Assembly: GCA_021208645.1 (NCBI GenBank)
Contig: JAJOJL010000117.1
Span: forward strand, 1 to 64,000
DNA: 64,000 nucleotides
Origin: Bacillus sp. (in: firmicutes)
GTDB lineage: Bacteria; Bacillota; Bacilli; Bacillales; Salisediminibacteriaceae
Direction: 5' to 3'
Shown here: one piece after another, positions 37,716 to 48,401 of the stretch
Layout: every line of letters begins with the position of its first letter
Position numbering within the stretch: the stretch's first letter is position 1
The notes under the pieces: generated by a model
Told to the model about the DNA's origin: nothing
The model's input: only the letters and a program-made list of their open reading frames with translations
The model's database searches: none
Translations under genes and position numbers: made by a program

Positions 37716-38435
37716 TTACTCACCGAAATCCACGTTATGATATACTTGTTGAACATCTTCTAAGTCTTCGAGAGCATCAATTAATTTTTCAAATTGAGCC
37801 AACCCATCTTCAGGGAGAGTAATATCACTCTGAGCAAGCATTGTAAGTTCTGCCACAGAAAATTCCGTAATGCCCGCTCCTTTAAATGCTTGTTGCAATT
37901 CATGAAACTGGTCTGGCTCCCCGTAAACAATCACTGCATTGTCTTCTTGCATAATATCACGGGCATCGACATCTGCTTCTAGCAGAAGTTCTAACACTTC
38001 TTCCTCCGTTTTCCCTTCAATACCAAACACTGCAGTAGCATCAAACATATAGTCAACAGAACCATTAACGCCCATATTTCCTCCATTTTTCTTAAAGGCC
38101 GAGCGAACTTCTGCCGCTGTCCGGTTAACGTTATTTGTTAACGTATCGACAATTATCATGGAACCATTTGGACCAAATCCCTCATACCGAAGTTCGTCAT
38201 AGTTCTCTTCCGCCCCACCTTTTGCTTTCTCGATAGCGCGGTCAATGATCGTTTTTGGTACGTTATATGTTTTTGCCCGTTCTACGACAACTTTTAAATG
38301 TTGATTTAATTCCGGATCTGGATCCCCTTGTTTTGCTGCAACATATAGTTCTCTGCCGAATTTTGCATAAATGCGGCTTGTGTTCTTATCCTTTGCAGCC
38401 TTTTTCTCCTTAATATTGTTCCATTTACGCCCCAT
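37716..38435 (-). CDS. yeeI: YebC/PmpR-family regulator, YeeI-like
   Basis: [48 protein letters not shown]-type C-terminus. Confidence 0.93.
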   Translation of the reverse strand: MGRKWNNIKEKKAAKDKNTSRIYAKFGRELYVAAKQGDPDPELNQHLKVVVERAKTYNVPKTIIDRAIEKAKGGAEENYDELRYEGFGPNGSMIIVDTLTNNVNRTAAEVRSAFKKNGGNMGVNGSVDYMFDATAVFGIEGKTEEEVLELLLEADVDARDIMQEDNAVIVYGEPDQFHELQQAFKGAGITEFSVAELTMLAQSDITLPEDGLAQFEKLIDALEDLEDVQQVYHNVDFGE

Positions 38436-38577
38436 TTGTTTCCACTCTCTTTCTTTTTCTGAGTACAAAAATAATGAATCCCTTTTAACGAATCGGGATT
38501 CTAGAAGATTCCAACTATATTTTATCAAATATCTGTGTTTCTTCCTACCTGAAGTTTTTACACAGCATTTGTGACAG

Positions 38578-38652
38578 TTATACAACAAACAGACCTATCA
38601 TAATTAATAATAACGTAATGACAATGTGAATACTTGTTTTTGAAATCTTCAC
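38578..38652 (-). CDS. Candidate 24-aa single-TM miniprotein
   Basis: GTG start, [24 protein letters not shown], preceded by AAAGGGGG at good spacing; below the ORF-track size cutoff. Confidence 0.4.
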   Translation of the reverse strand: MKISKTSIHIVITLLLIMIGLFVV

Positions 38653-38829
38653 ATGCTATCCCCCTTTCATAAAAAGATACCTTTTCTCGCTCATCTTCGT
38701 TATTTGCTTCATTCCAATATACTTTATAATATCAAAATTTCAGAATAGAATTGCAAATAATTTGCTTGCTAGTAAAATGAAAGTAGAAAAAGTAAGGTTG
38801 TTCTACGATTTTTACGAGGAGTTGGGAGT

Positions 38830-39270
38830 ATGGTGATTGAGACAGAGCGATTATGGCTAGTACCCTGCATTGTAGCGAACTTAAAGGAATACGACTATCC
38901 AATCGGACCACATAAAGAAGAATATTTAGCCAATCCCACTAATAATTCTGCTTTAGATGGTTGGGGTCCATGGATTGTAGTGGAGAAAAGCAGTAATTCT
39001 GCCATTGGTGATATGGGATTTAAAGGCCCGCCTTCTAAAGAGCAAACGGTAGAGATAGGTTATGGAATAGCTCCTGAGCAACAAAATAAAGGTTATGCAA
39101 CGGAAGGAATGAAAGGTCTTATTGAATGGGCATTTTCATTTGATAATATTGATACAATAAAAGCAGAATGTCTAAATGACAATACACCCTCAATCAGAGT
39201 ATTAGAAAAATTAGATATGACACTAGTTTGTCAAGGAGATGGGATGCTGTACTGGCATCGAAAAAAATAA
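38830..39270 (+). CDS. GNAT family N-acetyltransferase (RimJ/RimL-type)
   Basis: MVIETERLWLVP...IGYGIAPEQQNKGYATEGMKGLIEWAF..NTPSIRVLEKLDM. Confidence 0.92.
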   Translation: MVIETERLWLVPCIVANLKEYDYPIGPHKEEYLANPTNNSALDGWGPWIVVEKSSNSAIGDMGFKGPPSKEQTVEIGYGIAPEQQNKGYATEGMKGLIEWAFSFDNIDTIKAECLNDNTPSIRVLEKLDMTLVCQGDGMLYWHRKK

Positions 39271-39278
39271 ACGTTAAA

Positions 39279-39411
39279 GAGGGTGACTCAAAAGTGGTGT
39301 TTTTCCCTTTTGAGTCACCCTCTAAGCAATGAGCGGAGCCGTCGCAATCTTGAAAAAGCCTGATAGGAGTGGGTTTCTCCTATCAGGCGAGCGACGAGCG
39401 AAGCCATTGCC
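39279..39411. repeat. Family B structured repeat, copy B3 (downstream of the GNAT gene)
   Basis: Hairpin GAGGGTGACTCAAAA...TTTTGAGTCACCCTC then GCAATGAGCGGAGCCGTCGC...GCCTGATAGGAG-TGGGTTT-CTCCTATCAGGC-GAGCGACGAGCGAAGCCATTGCC. Confidence 0.9.
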
Positions 39412-39448
39412 ATCTTTCTTATTTTACTTTTGGGACAGTCACATTTAG

Positions 39449-39901
39449 TTAATCCTTCTTCAGCCTTTTTAAAAAAACATAGCTGACTTTATCATAACCC
39501 ATTTTTTCCTCATAAAAGCGGTGGGCATCTAGCCGTTGCAAGCCTGATGATAAGGATACGGTGGTGTAGCCATTTTCTATTGCCCAGTCATGTACATAGT
39601 TGAGAAGAATTTTTCCATATCCCTTTGAACGTACTGTAGGATCCGTTACTAAATCACATACCCAAATAAAACGGCCGTTATATAATGTAATCATAGGCAT
39701 AAATCCAGTAACGGCTACCATTTGAGTTTTGTCATACATGGCTACTAACCGATAGTCTTCCTTCACTTGAGCTTCCTGCACAAGATCTAAATAAGATTGT
39801 TCTGTTAGATGAGTACGTAAATACTTCATTACTTGGAACCCTGATCGTATTTCTGCTTCAGATGTAAGTTCTTTAAAAATATACCCTTCGTTCCCGTCCA
39901 T
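39449..39901 (-). CDS. GNAT family N-acetyltransferase
   Basis: VCDLVTDPTVRSKGYGKILLNYVHDWAIENGYTTVSLSSGLQRLDAHRFYEEKMGYDK. Confidence 0.9.
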   Translation of the reverse strand: MDGNEGYIFKELTSEAEIRSGFQVMKYLRTHLTEQSYLDLVQEAQVKEDYRLVAMYDKTQMVAVTGFMPMITLYNGRFIWVCDLVTDPTVRSKGYGKILLNYVHDWAIENGYTTVSLSSGLQRLDAHRFYEEKMGYDKVSYVFLKRLKKD

Positions 39902-40131
39902 AAATCTTTCCCCCTTCACCGAAAAAATGACACAACACGAGAGATTTTAAACAATTGTTTAATTTTCACACTTTCCTGCTTCACAAATACCTCTTTTAAA
40001 CAAAAACCTGCTGTAGAATTGGTTCAGATGCTAGCATCATCCCTCCATTTACACAACAGGTTAAAGTAAAAAGTTTCTATAAAACTTGTTTAAAAAAATC
40101 AAAAACCGAATTTTTTGAGCATATGCTATCA

Positions 40132-40902
40132 TTAATTTTCCAGCTTCTCTAAGGCTTTTTGGGCAGCCATTTGCTCTGCTTCTTTCTTGGATCTGCCAAC
40201 CCCTTTACCTAACTGGGTGGTTTCCAACCATACTTCCGACACGAATTCCCGTGCATGGGCCGGACCCTTTTCCTGAACGATCCGGTATTGAATATGTCCT
40301 TGCCCTTCTCGCTGGATCAATTCCTGTAGCTGACTTTTGTAATCCATCATATCTGAGAAGGCACCACCTGCAATTTTCGGGTATACATATACCTCTAAAA
40401 AGCGATAGACAGATTCCATTCCTTTATCTAAATAAAGGGCCCCTACAAACGATTCAAACACGTCTGCCAATAACGCTGGACGACGGCGTCCACCAGTCAT
40501 CTCTTCTCCTTTGCCAAGTAACACGTATTCACCAAACTCCAATTCATCAGCGATTTTCGCCAATGATGGTTCACATACGATGGAAGCTCTGAGTTTGGTC
40601 ATCTCTCCTTCACTCATGTTTTCATAATTCTTAAACAAGTATTGTGAGATGGCCAATTCCAAAACTGCATCGCCTAAAAATTCTAGCCGTTCATTATCAT
40701 CGTGGGGACGAATTCGATGTTCGTTCACATACGATGAATGGGTAAAGGCTTGAATGAAGATTTCCTCATTATCATATTTCACATTTATAGAGGAAAGAAA
40801 TGCTCGATATTTCTCTTTTTGGGCTGGAGTCATTTGAAGCTTTTTCGCTTGCTTATTACTTCCCCTTCTTATTTTTCGTGATTGTTGCATGAGATCCCCC
40901 AT
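40132..40902 (-). CDS. rnc: Ribonuclease III
   Basis: [31 protein letters not shown]-terminal dsRBD. Confidence 0.97.
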   Translation of the reverse strand: MGDLMQQSRKIRRGSNKQAKKLQMTPAQKEKYRAFLSSINVKYDNEEIFIQAFTHSSYVNEHRIRPHDDNERLEFLGDAVLELAISQYLFKNYENMSEGEMTKLRASIVCEPSLAKIADELEFGEYVLLGKGEEMTGGRRRPALLADVFESFVGALYLDKGMESVYRFLEVYVYPKIAGGAFSDMMDYKSQLQELIQREGQGHIQYRIVQEKGPAHAREFVSEVWLETTQLGKGVGRSKKEAEQMAAQKALEKLEN

Positions 40903-40967
40903 CGTTTCTCTCAGTAGATTTTAATTAGTTGAAAGCCCAAGCCCATAATGGGCTTGGGTTTGTAAAA

Positions 40968-41200
40968 CTATTGATGACGCTCTATGTATTCAACAACGTC
41001 ACCTACAGTTGCGATTTTCTCAGCATCTTCGTCGAAATTTCCAAGTCAAACTCGTCTTCAAGTTCCATAACTAGTTCAACTACATCCAAGGAGTCTGCGC
41101 CTAAATCATCTTTGAAAGTTGCTTCAGGCTTTACTTCTGTTTCGTCAACGCCTAGACGTTCTGATACGATTTTTGCAATACGATCTAATACTTGTGCCAT
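40968..41200 (-). CDS. acpP: Acyl carrier protein, frameshifted near 41040
   Basis: [47 protein letters not shown] after a one-base correction. Confidence 0.96.
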
Positions 41201-41263
41201 GTGTAGTTCACCTCCTCTCAGTCATTATAGGACAAACAGCTAGAAAATACTAGCTTGTTTTCA

Positions 41264-42001
41264 TTACATTACCATACCACCATCCACGTGAAGTGTTTGG
41301 CCTGTCATATAGGATGCTGCATCACTTGCAAGGAAGGCCACGACAGCTGCTACCTGCTCCGGTTTGCCAAGCTGGCCTAATGGAATTTGCTTCAACATGC
41401 CTTCCACTAATTCCTCCGACAACGATTCAGTCATATCTGTTTCAATAAATCCTGGCGCAATAGCATTAACGTGGATGTTACGGTTAGCAAGCTCCCTTGC
41501 CATGGATTTCGTCAAGCCGATAACTCCAGCCTTACTGGCAACATAGTTAGCTTGTCCAGCATTCCCTAAGACACCTACAACAGAAGAAATATTAATAATT
41601 CTTCCGAAACGCTGCTTCATCATCGGTCTTGTTACTGCTTTCGAGCAATTAAATACCCCTTTTAAGTTCGTATCAATAACCGCATCAAAGTCTTCTTCCT
41701 TCATTCGCATGATTAAATTATCCTTTGTAATCCCAGCATTATTCACAAGAATTTCAATGGAACCGAACTCGTCAATTACTGTTTTAACCATCGTGTTGAC
41801 AGATTCTGAATCGGCAACATTTCCTTGAATCGCCATTGCCTTCACACCGAATTCGCGGCATTCTTCTGCTACAGCCTCTGCTTTTCCCTGGCTGCCAGAA
41901 TAGTTAACAGCAACATTAACCCCTTCCTTCGCCAGTTTCAAGCAGATTTCTCTGCCAATTCCTCTTGAACCGCCTGTTACAAGTGCATTTTGTCCCTTCA
42001 T
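41264..42001 (-). CDS. fabG: 3-oxoacyl-ACP reductase
   Basis: [42 protein letters not shown]. Confidence 0.97.
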   Translation of the reverse strand: MKGQNALVTGGSRGIGREICLKLAKEGVNVAVNYSGSQGKAEAVAEECREFGVKAMAIQGNVADSESVNTMVKTVIDEFGSIEILVNNAGITKDNLIMRMKEEDFDAVIDTNLKGVFNCSKAVTRPMMKQRFGRIINISSVVGVLGNAGQANYVASKAGVIGLTKSMARELANRNIHVNAIAPGFIETDMTESLSEELVEGMLKQIPLGQLGKPEQVAAVVAFLASDAASYMTGQTLHVDGGMVM

Positions 42002-42004
42002 CTG

Positions 42005-42946
42005 TTACTCCTCCTTCAGTGCTTCCAGAGCTTTTTCTAATGTTTCTTCATCAAAAACTGGTAATACGGTCGCTCTGCGGGAAACTTTTTTCACAAGACC
42101 GCTTAATACCTTCCCTGGTCCTACTTCAATGAACGTATCGACCCCTTCGTCCACAAGTTTCTTCACCGTATCTTCCCATAATACAGGGGAATATATTTGC
42201 TTATATAATAATTCACGGATTTCCTCTGTTCCTGAAACTGTATCTGCTGTAACGTTAGCAACAACGGCCATGGTAGGTGTAGAAAATTCTAGTCCAGCTA
42301 AATGCTCTTTCATTTTTTCTGCCGCTGGTTTCATTAACGACGAATGAAAGGGACCACTAACTGATAATGGAATTACTCGCTTTGCACCCTTCTCCTTCGC
42401 CAATTCAGACGCGGCTAGTACACCTTCAACAGTTCCGGAAATAACGATTTGCCCTGGACAGTTGAAGTTAGCAGGTTCTACTACTCCTGCATGAGCAGTT
42501 GCTTCCTTCGTCACTTCCACTAAAGCGTCCCGCTCCATCCCTAATATGGCGGCCATTGTTCCTTCTCCCTTTGGAACTGCTTCTTCCATCCATTGTCCGC
42601 GTTTTCTAACTGCCATGCATGCGTCGGCAAAGGAGACGGCCCCACTGGCAACAAGGGCTGAGTATTCCCCTAAACTATGACCTGCAGCAAAATCAGCTTG
42701 GACACCCTTGTCCTCAAGTATTTTCCAAATAGCAATACTTGTTGTTAACAACGCCGGTTGCGTATTTTCTGTTCTCTTTAGCTCCTCTTCGTCACCTTGA
42801 AAAATCAGTCCTGACAAATTTTCTCCAAGTACTTGATCCCCTTCATCAAACACCTTTTTGCAAAGGTCATACTTCTCTGCTAGTTCTTTTCCCATTCCTA
42901 CTTGCTGAGAACCTTGTCCTGGAAAAAGTAAGGCAATTTTACCCAT
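42005..42946 (-). CDS. fabD: Malonyl-CoA-ACP transacylase
   Basis: LFPGQGSQQVGMGKEL; GHSLGEYSALV. Confidence 0.97.
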   Translation of the reverse strand: MGKIALLFPGQGSQQVGMGKELAEKYDLCKKVFDEGDQVLGENLSGLIFQGDEEELKRTENTQPALLTTSIAIWKILEDKGVQADFAAGHSLGEYSALVASGAVSFADACMAVRKRGQWMEEAVPKGEGTMAAILGMERDALVEVTKEATAHAGVVEPANFNCPGQIVISGTVEGVLAASELAKEKGAKRVIPLSVSGPFHSSLMKPAAEKMKEHLAGLEFSTPTMAVVANVTADTVSGTEEIRELLYKQIYSPVLWEDTVKKLVDEGVDTFIEVGPGKVLSGLVKKVSRRATVLPVFDEETLEKALEALKEE

Positions 42947-42961
42947 CTTTAAAAAACCCCT

Positions 42962-43957
42962 TTATTCTTGTTTGTCCTCTTCCTTTAATTCATTTTGAAT
43001 CGTTGGAACAACTTTTTCATCATGCATCATTTTTGCTTGGCGGATTGCACTGAAAAATGCTCGTTCATTAGAAGAACCGTGTGCCTTAATAACTGGAGCA
43101 TTTAAGCCAAACAAGCCTGCTCCACCATATTCCGAGTAGTCCATTTGTAACTTAACCCGCTTAAAAGCTGGCTTCAATATTCCTGCTGCCAGTTTATTCG
43201 TAAAAGTAGAGGTAAGCTCTTTTTTCAAAATGGAAAACAAGGATAGGGCAGTTCCTTCAATGGATTTCAACACTAGGTTACCAGAGAATCCGTCGCAGAC
43301 AACCACATCTGCTACACCTTCTAGTAAATCCCTCGCCTCCACATTACCGACGAAATTCATGGAACTGTTTTGAAGTAGATCAAATACTTCCTTCGTAAGC
43401 TCTGTACCTTTCCCTGCTTCCGTTCCTACATTCAAAAGTCCGATTCGTGGTTTGTCTACTTTTCTCACCTTCTTCATGTACACATCACCCATGACTGCAT
43501 ACTGGAAAAGGTGGGAAGCTTTTGAATCCATGTTGGCACCAACATCTAATAAGAGAAAGCCTTCTCCCCCTAAGGTAGGGAGCATTGGAGACAATGCTGG
43601 TCTTTCAATTCCTTTAATTCTTCCAACCACAAGAAGACCTGCAGTCATCAATGCTCCAGTATTACCAGCAGAAATGGCTGCATCTGCTTTACCGTCCTTC
43701 ACTTGTTGTATCGCTAAAACCATGGAGGAATCTCTTTTGCGCCGTACTGCACGAACTGGGGAATCCTCTCCTTCAATTGTCACTTCCGTATGTATAATTT
43801 CAACCCGCTCGGAGGCTTGAATATGCTTGGTAATCTCCGCCTCATTACCTACTAAAATAATGTTTAAATCATCGTATTCTTCTAGGGCTATTTCACACCC
43901 CTTAACAATACTTTCAGGAGCATTATCGCCGCCCATAGCATCTACTGCTAGCTTCAA
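42962..43957 (-). CDS. plsX: Phosphate acyltransferase PlsX
   Basis: [31 protein letters not shown]. Confidence 0.97.
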   Translation of the reverse strand: MKLAVDAMGGDNAPESIVKGCEIALEEYDDLNIILVGNEAEITKHIQASERVEIIHTEVTIEGEDSPVRAVRRKRDSSMVLAIQQVKDGKADAAISAGNTGALMTAGLLVVGRIKGIERPALSPMLPTLGGEGFLLLDVGANMDSKASHLFQYAVMGDVYMKKVRKVDKPRIGLLNVGTEAGKGTELTKEVFDLLQNSSMNFVGNVEARDLLEGVADVVVCDGFSGNLVLKSIEGTALSLFSILKKELTSTFTNKLAAGILKPAFKRVKLQMDYSEYGGAGLFGLNAPVIKAHGSSNERAFFSAIRQAKMMHDEKVVPTIQNELKEEDKQE

Positions 43958-43977
43958 TTTCTACACCACCCATTCCA

Positions 43978-44532
43978 TTATTTATCTTGACGATACATGG
44001 AAAATTCACCACGGAAAACAAGCTCTTGATCCACAAAACTGTTGACTTCTACCAACGTTCTTACAGACCCAATATCCTTAACCTGCGCTTTCGCCACGAC
44101 CCGTTCCCCAACTTTCACTTGCCGCTTAAAGGAAATAGAGGCAGTCGTCGTTAACGCTAAATCATCATCAATAATAGCTACTGCTAAAGAGTTGGCCTGA
44201 GCGAACAAATGATGACCTCTAGCAATCCCTGTTCTAGAGAAGACATGCTCTTCTCTAATATCCAAAATAGAAATGGCATGTTTATCTAATTCTAAGTCAA
44301 TAATTTCTCCAATGACTTCTTCAATGGGCAAAGCTTTAACAGTATCGTACTGCTGACGTGCCACATGTTTTATTCTTTCCCTTACTTCAGGAATGTTTAA
44401 TTCTAACCGGTCAAGCCTGACCGTTTGGACACTGACATTAAAAAAATCTGCTAATGCTTCATCGGTAATAAATGGATTTTCTGCGATTTTTTCTTTTAAT
44501 AATGGCTGACGCTGTCTTTTTGATATTTTCAC
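43978..44532 (-). CDS. fapR: Transcription factor FapR (probable GTG start)
   Basis: [74 protein letters not shown]. Confidence 0.95.
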   Translation of the reverse strand: MKISKRQRQPLLKEKIAENPFITDEALADFFNVSVQTVRLDRLELNIPEVRERIKHVARQQYDTVKALPIEEVIGEIIDLELDKHAISILDIREEHVFSRTGIARGHHLFAQANSLAVAIIDDDLALTTTASISFKRQVKVGERVVAKAQVKDIGSVRTLVEVNSFVDQELVFRGEFSMYRQDK

Positions 44533-44549
44533 GTTTATCACATCCACAC

Positions 44550-44569
44550 TAATATGACTAGGTACTAAT
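44550..44569 (-). promoter_or_regulatory. Predicted FapR operator
   Basis: Minus strand ATTAGTACCTAGTCATATTA, matching the known FapR box (ATTAGTACCTAGTCTTAAT-like) just upstream of fapR-plsX-fabD-fabG. Confidence 0.85.
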
Positions 44570-44613
44570 AGTAGTATATAGTTGATACCATTCATTTTCA
44601 ACCATGAAGTTTA

Positions 44614-46656
44614 TTAATCTAATTTTTCTTTATTGAGAGTCACTTCTTTTTCCAAGTATGTTCTGAGCTTAGTATACGCTTCCCCTTTCCAGAATGCATC
44701 CGATTGAATTAATTTTACGGCATCTTGTCTGGCCACTTCCAGTACGCGGAAATCCTCTACAATATCTGCCACTTTAAAATTTGGAAGGCCACTTTGTTTT
44801 GAGCCAAAGAAATCTCCAGGACCTCGGAGCTCTAAATCCCGTTCGGAAAGTTCAAATCCGTCAGTCGTATCAGTCATAATCTGCATTCGTTCTTTTCCCA
44901 CATCAGATTTAGGATCGGCCAACAAGATACAATAAGACTGAACATCCCCTCTACCTACCCGCCCCCTCAGTTGATGGAGTTGAGCAAGGCCAAATCTTTC
45001 TGCGTCATAAATAACCATCACAGTTGCATTAGGGACATTTACCCCAACTTCAACCACCGTAGTGGAAACGAGCAAGTGAACATTATTTGCGGCAAATTCA
45101 TTCATGACCTCATCCTTTTCTTGTGATGGGAGTCTACCGTGCATTAATCCTACCTTGAACTCTGGTAAAGCATGCTGTAATTGGAGATGAACATCGATTG
45201 CATTTTGAACATCTAACTTTTCCGACTCTTCAATCAACGGACAAATAATATAAGCCTGATGCCCTTTGGATAATTCTTTCCGTAAAAATTCAATCACCCT
45301 CGGAAGCATATCATGTTTAGCCCAACGGGTATCCACCGGTTTTCTCCCTTTTGGCATTTCATCGATGATGGAAACATCCATGTCTCCAAAAGCTGTAATA
45401 GCCAATGTCCGGGGAATAGGCGTTGCAGTCATAAACAACACATCTGGGCGCATCCCTTTTTTTCTTAAAACCCGCCGTTGTTCTACTCCAAATCGGTGCT
45501 GCTCGTCCGTAATTACTAGACCTAACTTTTGAAAGTCTACCCCTTCTTGAATCAGGGCATGGGTTCCAATAAGGACGTCAATGTCTCCAGCTTTTAAACC
45601 GGCTAGAATCTCACGGCGTTCTTTTACTTTGGACGATCCAGACAAAAGGGCTACTCTTAATCCATGGGGCTCTAACAAGCCTTTTAAAGAGTCTTTATGT
45701 TGCTCTGCCAATATTTCCGTTGGAACCATCAAAGCACCTTGGAAACCTGCTTTTCCATTGGCATAAAGGGCACAACCTGCTACCACTGTTTTACCAGAAC
45801 CTACATCACCCTGAAGGAGACGATTCATTCGATACTCACTGCGGAGGTCCGTCAGGATTTCCTTTAGGACCCTGTTTTGGGCATTGGTCAATGGAAATGG
45901 TAAACTCTCCAAAAAGCTTCGGACTGCTTCCTCTTGATAGTTCTTTCCTTGGCCAATCTCCCCTTCCCTCTCCAATTTTCGGAACATTTGCATCTTCAGT
46001 TGAAAGAGTAATAATTCCTCATAGATCATTCTTCGTTTTGCTTGTTTTAAGGCAGATGGTGAACTTGGAAAATGTAGCTGGTATAGGGTTTCCTTTCGCT
46101 CCATTAGTCGATAGGCATGCAGTTGTTGAGGAGGAAGGATTTCTTCAACGAAATCACCATACTGTTCGAAAGCCTGGCGAATAAATTTTCTTAGTGCTGT
46201 TATTTTCACGTCCCCTTTTACGGAGTATACTGGCTCAAGACCTTCTTCCACAGAGTTTTTACTGTTTTTCAAGGTTCCCCCGCTAATTACTAAACGGTGC
46301 TTGTCCAATTTTCCTGAAACAGTAATAATATCTCCTAATTGAATTTGCCGCTTTAAATAGGGTTGATTGAAAAAAACAGCCTGCACTAATAGACCGTCCA
46401 CGAGAACGCGAACGGTCAGTCTATTTTTGTTTTTACCATAAAAACGTAGGTTAGGCTCACTGTGAACGGTGCCCCTTACGGTGAGCCGCTCCTCATGTTG
46501 CGCCTCTGCAATAGGTCTAACAGCATGGTCTTCATACCGAAAAGGAAAATGCTCCATTAAGTCTTTCACCGTAGCGATACCCATTGATCCTAACTGCTCT
46601 GTCATTCTTGGACCGACTCCTTGAATTTCAGAAACGGATTGATACATGTCGATCAC
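44614..46656 (-). CDS. recG: ATP-dependent DNA helicase RecG
   Basis: GVGPRMTEQLGSMGI; RLLQGDVGSGKTVVA; TATPIPRTLA. Confidence 0.97.
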   Translation of the reverse strand: MIDMYQSVSEIQGVGPRMTEQLGSMGIATVKDLMEHFPFRYEDHAVRPIAEAQHEERLTVRGTVHSEPNLRFYGKNKNRLTVRVLVDGLLVQAVFFNQPYLKRQIQLGDIITVSGKLDKHRLVISGGTLKNSKNSVEEGLEPVYSVKGDVKITALRKFIRQAFEQYGDFVEEILPPQQLHAYRLMERKETLYQLHFPSSPSALKQAKRRMIYEELLLFQLKMQMFRKLEREGEIGQGKNYQEEAVRSFLESLPFPLTNAQNRVLKEILTDLRSEYRMNRLLQGDVGSGKTVVAGCALYANGKAGFQGALMVPTEILAEQHKDSLKGLLEPHGLRVALLSGSSKVKERREILAGLKAGDIDVLIGTHALIQEGVDFQKLGLVITDEQHRFGVEQRRVLRKKGMRPDVLFMTATPIPRTLAITAFGDMDVSIIDEMPKGRKPVDTRWAKHDMLPRVIEFLRKELSKGHQAYIICPLIEESEKLDVQNAIDVHLQLQHALPEFKVGLMHGRLPSQEKDEVMNEFAANNVHLLVSTTVVEVGVNVPNATVMVIYDAERFGLAQLHQLRGRVGRGDVQSYCILLADPKSDVGKERMQIMTDTTDGFELSERDLELRGPGDFFGSKQSGLPNFKVADIVEDFRVLEVARQDAVKLIQSDAFWKGEAYTKLRTYLEKEVTLNKEKLD

Positions 46657-47543
46657 ACCTTTTTTGCGGATGCTCCAAAAATTTGTTCCTGATATTTCCG
46701 GCCTGTAGGAGTGGCTGCTAACCCTCCTTCTGCTGTTTCTTTTAAACTAGAAGGCATTGCTTCTCCGATCCGATACATGGCATCGATTACTTCATCACAC
46801 GGAATACGACTAACGATACCAGCTAAGGCTAAGTCAGCTGCAACGATGGCGTTAGATGAGCCAAAGGCATTTCTTTTTACACAAGGGACCTCCACCAGTC
46901 CTGCTACTGGGTCACATACTAATCCTAACATTCCCTTCAAGGCCATAGCCATGGCCTCTGCAGATTGCTGAGGAGTCCCACCAGCCATCTCTACTAAGGC
47001 TGCCGCTGCCATTCCCGTTGCGGAGCCTACCTCTGCCTGACAGCCACCTGCAGCACCGGATATGGATGCATTATTGGCGACTACGTAACCAAAGGCTCCA
47101 CTAGTAAACAGAAAACGTACCATTTGCTCTCTCGTTGGGTTTAATTTATTCTTCATGGAAAATAAAACCCCTGGTACAACCCCTGCTGCTCCCGCTGTGG
47201 GGGTCGCACAAATCGTTCCCATAGCCGCATTGACCTCATTAGTAGCCATTGCTTTTGCTACTGCTTCTAACAATTGGTTCCCAGCGAGGGAGTCGTTATT
47301 TTGCATATATTGAAACAGCTTCTTTCCGTCGCCACCTGTTAAGCCAGAAACGGATTTCACATCTTCTGTAATTCCACGTTCTACAGCTTTTTCCATTACT
47401 TTTAAATTGCGTTCCATTTGGGCAAAAATCTCTTCTCGGCTTCGTTGATGGTATTCCATCTCTTGTTTAATCATTACTTCAGATATAGGAATACCTTCTT
47501 GTTCTGCTATATATACAAGTTCCTGTACATTACGAAACATCAT
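46653..47543 (-). CDS. sdaAA: L-serine dehydratase, iron-sulfur-dependent, alpha subunit
   Basis: MMFRNVQELVYIAEQEGIPISEVMI; GTICATPTAGAAGVVPGVL. Confidence 0.96.
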   Translation of the reverse strand: MMFRNVQELVYIAEQEGIPISEVMIKQEMEYHQRSREEIFAQMERNLKVMEKAVERGITEDVKSVSGLTGGDGKKLFQYMQNNDSLAGNQLLEAVAKAMATNEVNAAMGTICATPTAGAAGVVPGVLFSMKNKLNPTREQMVRFLFTSGAFGYVVANNASISGAAGGCQAEVGSATGMAAAALVEMAGGTPQQSAEAMAMALKGMLGLVCDPVAGLVEVPCVKRNAFGSSNAIVAADLALAGIVSRIPCDEVIDAMYRIGEAMPSSLKETAEGGLAATPTGRKYQEQIFGASAKKV

Positions 47544-47570
47544 GTTTAACTACCTCCCAGAAGCATTCTC

Positions 47571-48233
47571 TTACTCATGAATCTTGGTGACTTTCTCCAC
47601 ATGTTCTAATGCCTCTACTTCTTGTAAAATCTCATGGCTGATGTTTTGATCCACCTCAATCACCATCAACGCTTCCTTCCCCACATCCTTACGAGAAACT
47701 TGCATATGACCAATATTAATCTCATGCTTTGCTAATATGGTGGAAACGGATGCAATGGCACCAAATCTATCATTATGAACAACTAAAATGGCAGGGTGAT
47801 TACCACTTAAGCGAAGCTCAAAACCATTTAGTTCTTTAATTTCCACTTTTCCGCCGCCAACGGAGATTCCCACTAGCTCCATTTCCTGTTTTTCATCTCC
47901 GAGACGAATTTTTACAGTGTTAGGGTGGTCCAGCTGTGCCTCTTCCTCATGAAAGGAGAAGGCTATTCCTCTAGCTTTAGCGATTTTCATGGCCTCAGTT
48001 ATACGCTCATCAAACGTTTCAAAACCTAGTATGCCACCTACTAACGCCACATCTGTTCCGTGGCCTTGATAGGTTTTCGCAAAGGAGCCATATAAGTGAA
48101 AATCAACCCAAGTTGGCTCTTTTTGAAACAACTGTCTTGCAACTAATCCAATTCTTGCTGCTCCTGCAGTATGGGAACTGGATGGACCAATCATTACTGG
48201 TCCAATTATATCAAATACACTACGGTACTTCAT
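47571..48233 (-). CDS. sdaAB: L-serine dehydratase, beta subunit
   Basis: FDIIGPVMIGPSSSHTAGAARIG; C-terminal ACT domain. Confidence 0.96.
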   Translation of the reverse strand: MKYRSVFDIIGPVMIGPSSSHTAGAARIGLVARQLFQKEPTWVDFHLYGSFAKTYQGHGTDVALVGGILGFETFDERITEAMKIAKARGIAFSFHEEEAQLDHPNTVKIRLGDEKQEMELVGISVGGGKVEIKELNGFELRLSGNHPAILVVHNDRFGAIASVSTILAKHEINIGHMQVSRKDVGKEALMVIEVDQNISHEILQEVEALEHVEKVTKIHE

Positions 48234-48401
48234 AAAAAAATGACCTCCTACTACTCTTTTCGTACCGAAACGAACGAACCTTATTATAATTATTACTATT
48301 CATATAGTAACAAATCCGCCATAAAACTTCTATGAAACATTATGGTAAGAAGAAAAGTGGATGATGCCCTATTTTTGTTTTAAACTCTGTTAGTGGATAA
48401 T

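Noticed and set aside
40936-40957. CCCAAGCCCATAATGGGCTTGGG as a notable element near acpP
   Set aside because: Simple hairpin just downstream of acpP, most likely an ordinary terminator or attenuation hairpin; weak T-tract but no other signal.
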